This document shows, one piece after another, positions 63,519-64,000 of a stretch of DNA of 64,000 nucleotides. Origin of the DNA: Indolivaga macrotermitis (lineage in GTDB: Bacteria > Bacteroidota > Bacteroidia > Bacteroidales > Dysgonomonadaceae). Location of the stretch: contig NZ_FQUC01000005.1 in assembly GCF_900128985.1 (NCBI RefSeq), forward strand, positions 1 to 64,000, read 5' to 3'. A program made the translations under genes and the position numbers. Numbering within the stretch: position 1 is the stretch's first letter; every line of letters begins with the position of its first letter. Below the pieces are notes generated by a model. It saw only the letters and a list, made by a program, of their open reading frames with translations, was not told where the DNA came from and made no database searches.

Positions 63519-64000
63519 TTATTCAATACCAAATTCTTCTTCTGAACCGGTTTTTGATGCTAAATCAACTATTTTTCGGCCGGGAGTAAATATCTCCTTA
63601 TACTTTGGTTGATCATTTAAAAGAGTAATTACCTCTTTCAGGTCTTTATCATATTTCAACTGTTCTATATGTTCTCCTTTCTGGAAATAATAGCGTTTGG
63701 CTATCTCCATATTGATCAGTTTCTCTATTGTTTCTTTGAAGTTATTCAAATCCCGATCTAGGTCAGGAACTAATTTAGCCTCCAGCGCTTTGTATTCATC
63801 GTCAGCAGTTTGTGAATATCCTTCAAAATCCATTACCTCTTTCAGGGCTTTTAAGCGCTTTTCACTCAAACCATCATATTTGAAATCTTTTTTCGATTTT
63901 ACAAATTCTTTGAAACTGTTATAGTCTTCATCTGTTATTCCAAAAGATTCGATTGGAGCTATTTTATTATTTTTCAAAGCCCACTCGGTTACCCAATCGT
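63519..64000 (-). CDS. C-terminal part of an S41-type carboxyl-terminal processing protease (partial)
   Basis: The frame stays open from the right window edge to the stop at 63519, giving about 160 residues; the visible part starts DWVTEWALKNNKIAPIESFGI. It is Lys/Asp-rich and helical, with LNNFKETIEKLINMEIAKRYYFQKGEHIEQLKYDKDLKEVITLL, which resembles the C-terminal tail of Bacteroidetes S41 proteases. The catalytic domain is outside the window. No signal or catalytic residue is visible, so the family call is moderate. Confidence 0.65.
   Translation of the reverse strand, partial: DWVTEWALKNNKIAPIESFGITDEDYNSFKEFVKSKKDFKYDGLSEKRLKALKEVMDFEGYSQTADDEYKALEAKLVPDLDRDLNNFKETIEKLINMEIAKRYYFQKGEHIEQLKYDKDLKEVITLLNDQPKYKEIFTPGRKIVDLASKTGSEEEFGIE

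Overview
The window looks like chromosomal DNA of a Bacteroidales bacterium. The evidence is an AT-rich composition, Bacteroidetes-type promoters (TTTG about 20 bases before TAnnTTTG), an SecA of about 1100 residues, a long NusB, DUF4290, Lnb (DUF4105), PnuT-type thiamin uptake, SPII lipoproteins and TonB-dependent receptors. A Dysgonomonas-like genus is my guess only; the sequence does not prove it.

Layout. 1-90: end of an IS3-like insertion sequence running off the left edge. 135-9830 (minus strand): PPi-dependent phosphofructokinase, an M48 protease lipoprotein, then a tight housekeeping operon (nusB, yajC, ybbR-like, coaE, beta carbonic anhydrase, zinc-binding lipoprotein, zinc ABC ATPase), a YiaA/B membrane protein and an SDR protein. 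9969-12024 (plus): purM and two small membrane proteins. 12032-15622 (minus): kdsC, a Rossmann/DUF2520 protein, a small membrane protein, a nitroreductase and an initiating sugar-phosphate transferase. 15819-23830 (plus): seven tightly packed genes with six glycosyltransferases and one Wzy-like polymerase, a surface-polysaccharide locus. 23847-30526 (minus): type II NADH dehydrogenase, DedA, a TPP-riboswitch operon for thiamin uptake and activation (TonB receptor, PnuT, thiamin pyrophosphokinase) and an Fe-type superoxide dismutase.

30707-36783 is an integrated single-stranded DNA phage (Microviridae) of about 6.06 kb, on the plus strand. It has a major capsid protein, a DNA pilot protein, a two-tyrosine HUH replication initiator, an M15 peptidase and several small proteins. 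It sits between two dif-like XerC/XerD sites sharing a 20-bp core, which implies integration by host Xer recombination at the chromosome dif. The first gene of the long operon starts 10 bases inside the left attachment core. The only good phage promoter is at the opposite end, so integration appears to cut the operon from its promoter.

36896-47216 (minus): TPR protein, gyrA, secA, a degenerate alkaline-phosphatase-family protein and the lipoprotein N-acyltransferase Lnb. 47380-50361: SagB-type nitroreductase, pyrD/pyrK and an XRE regulator. 50362-51052 is extremely AT-rich and has no gene I can support. 51053-54921 (minus): a lipoprotein and a Dna2-like nuclease-helicase in one unit. 55088-60793 (plus): a TetR regulator with two matching palindromic operators, an exported nitroreductase-fold protein, a DUF4424-like protein, a BtuB-like TonB receptor and a thioesterase. 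60869-64000 (minus): TonB, a probable small RNA on the opposite strand, RimM, DUF4290 and the C-terminal end of an S41 protease. No tRNA, rRNA or CRISPR array was seen.
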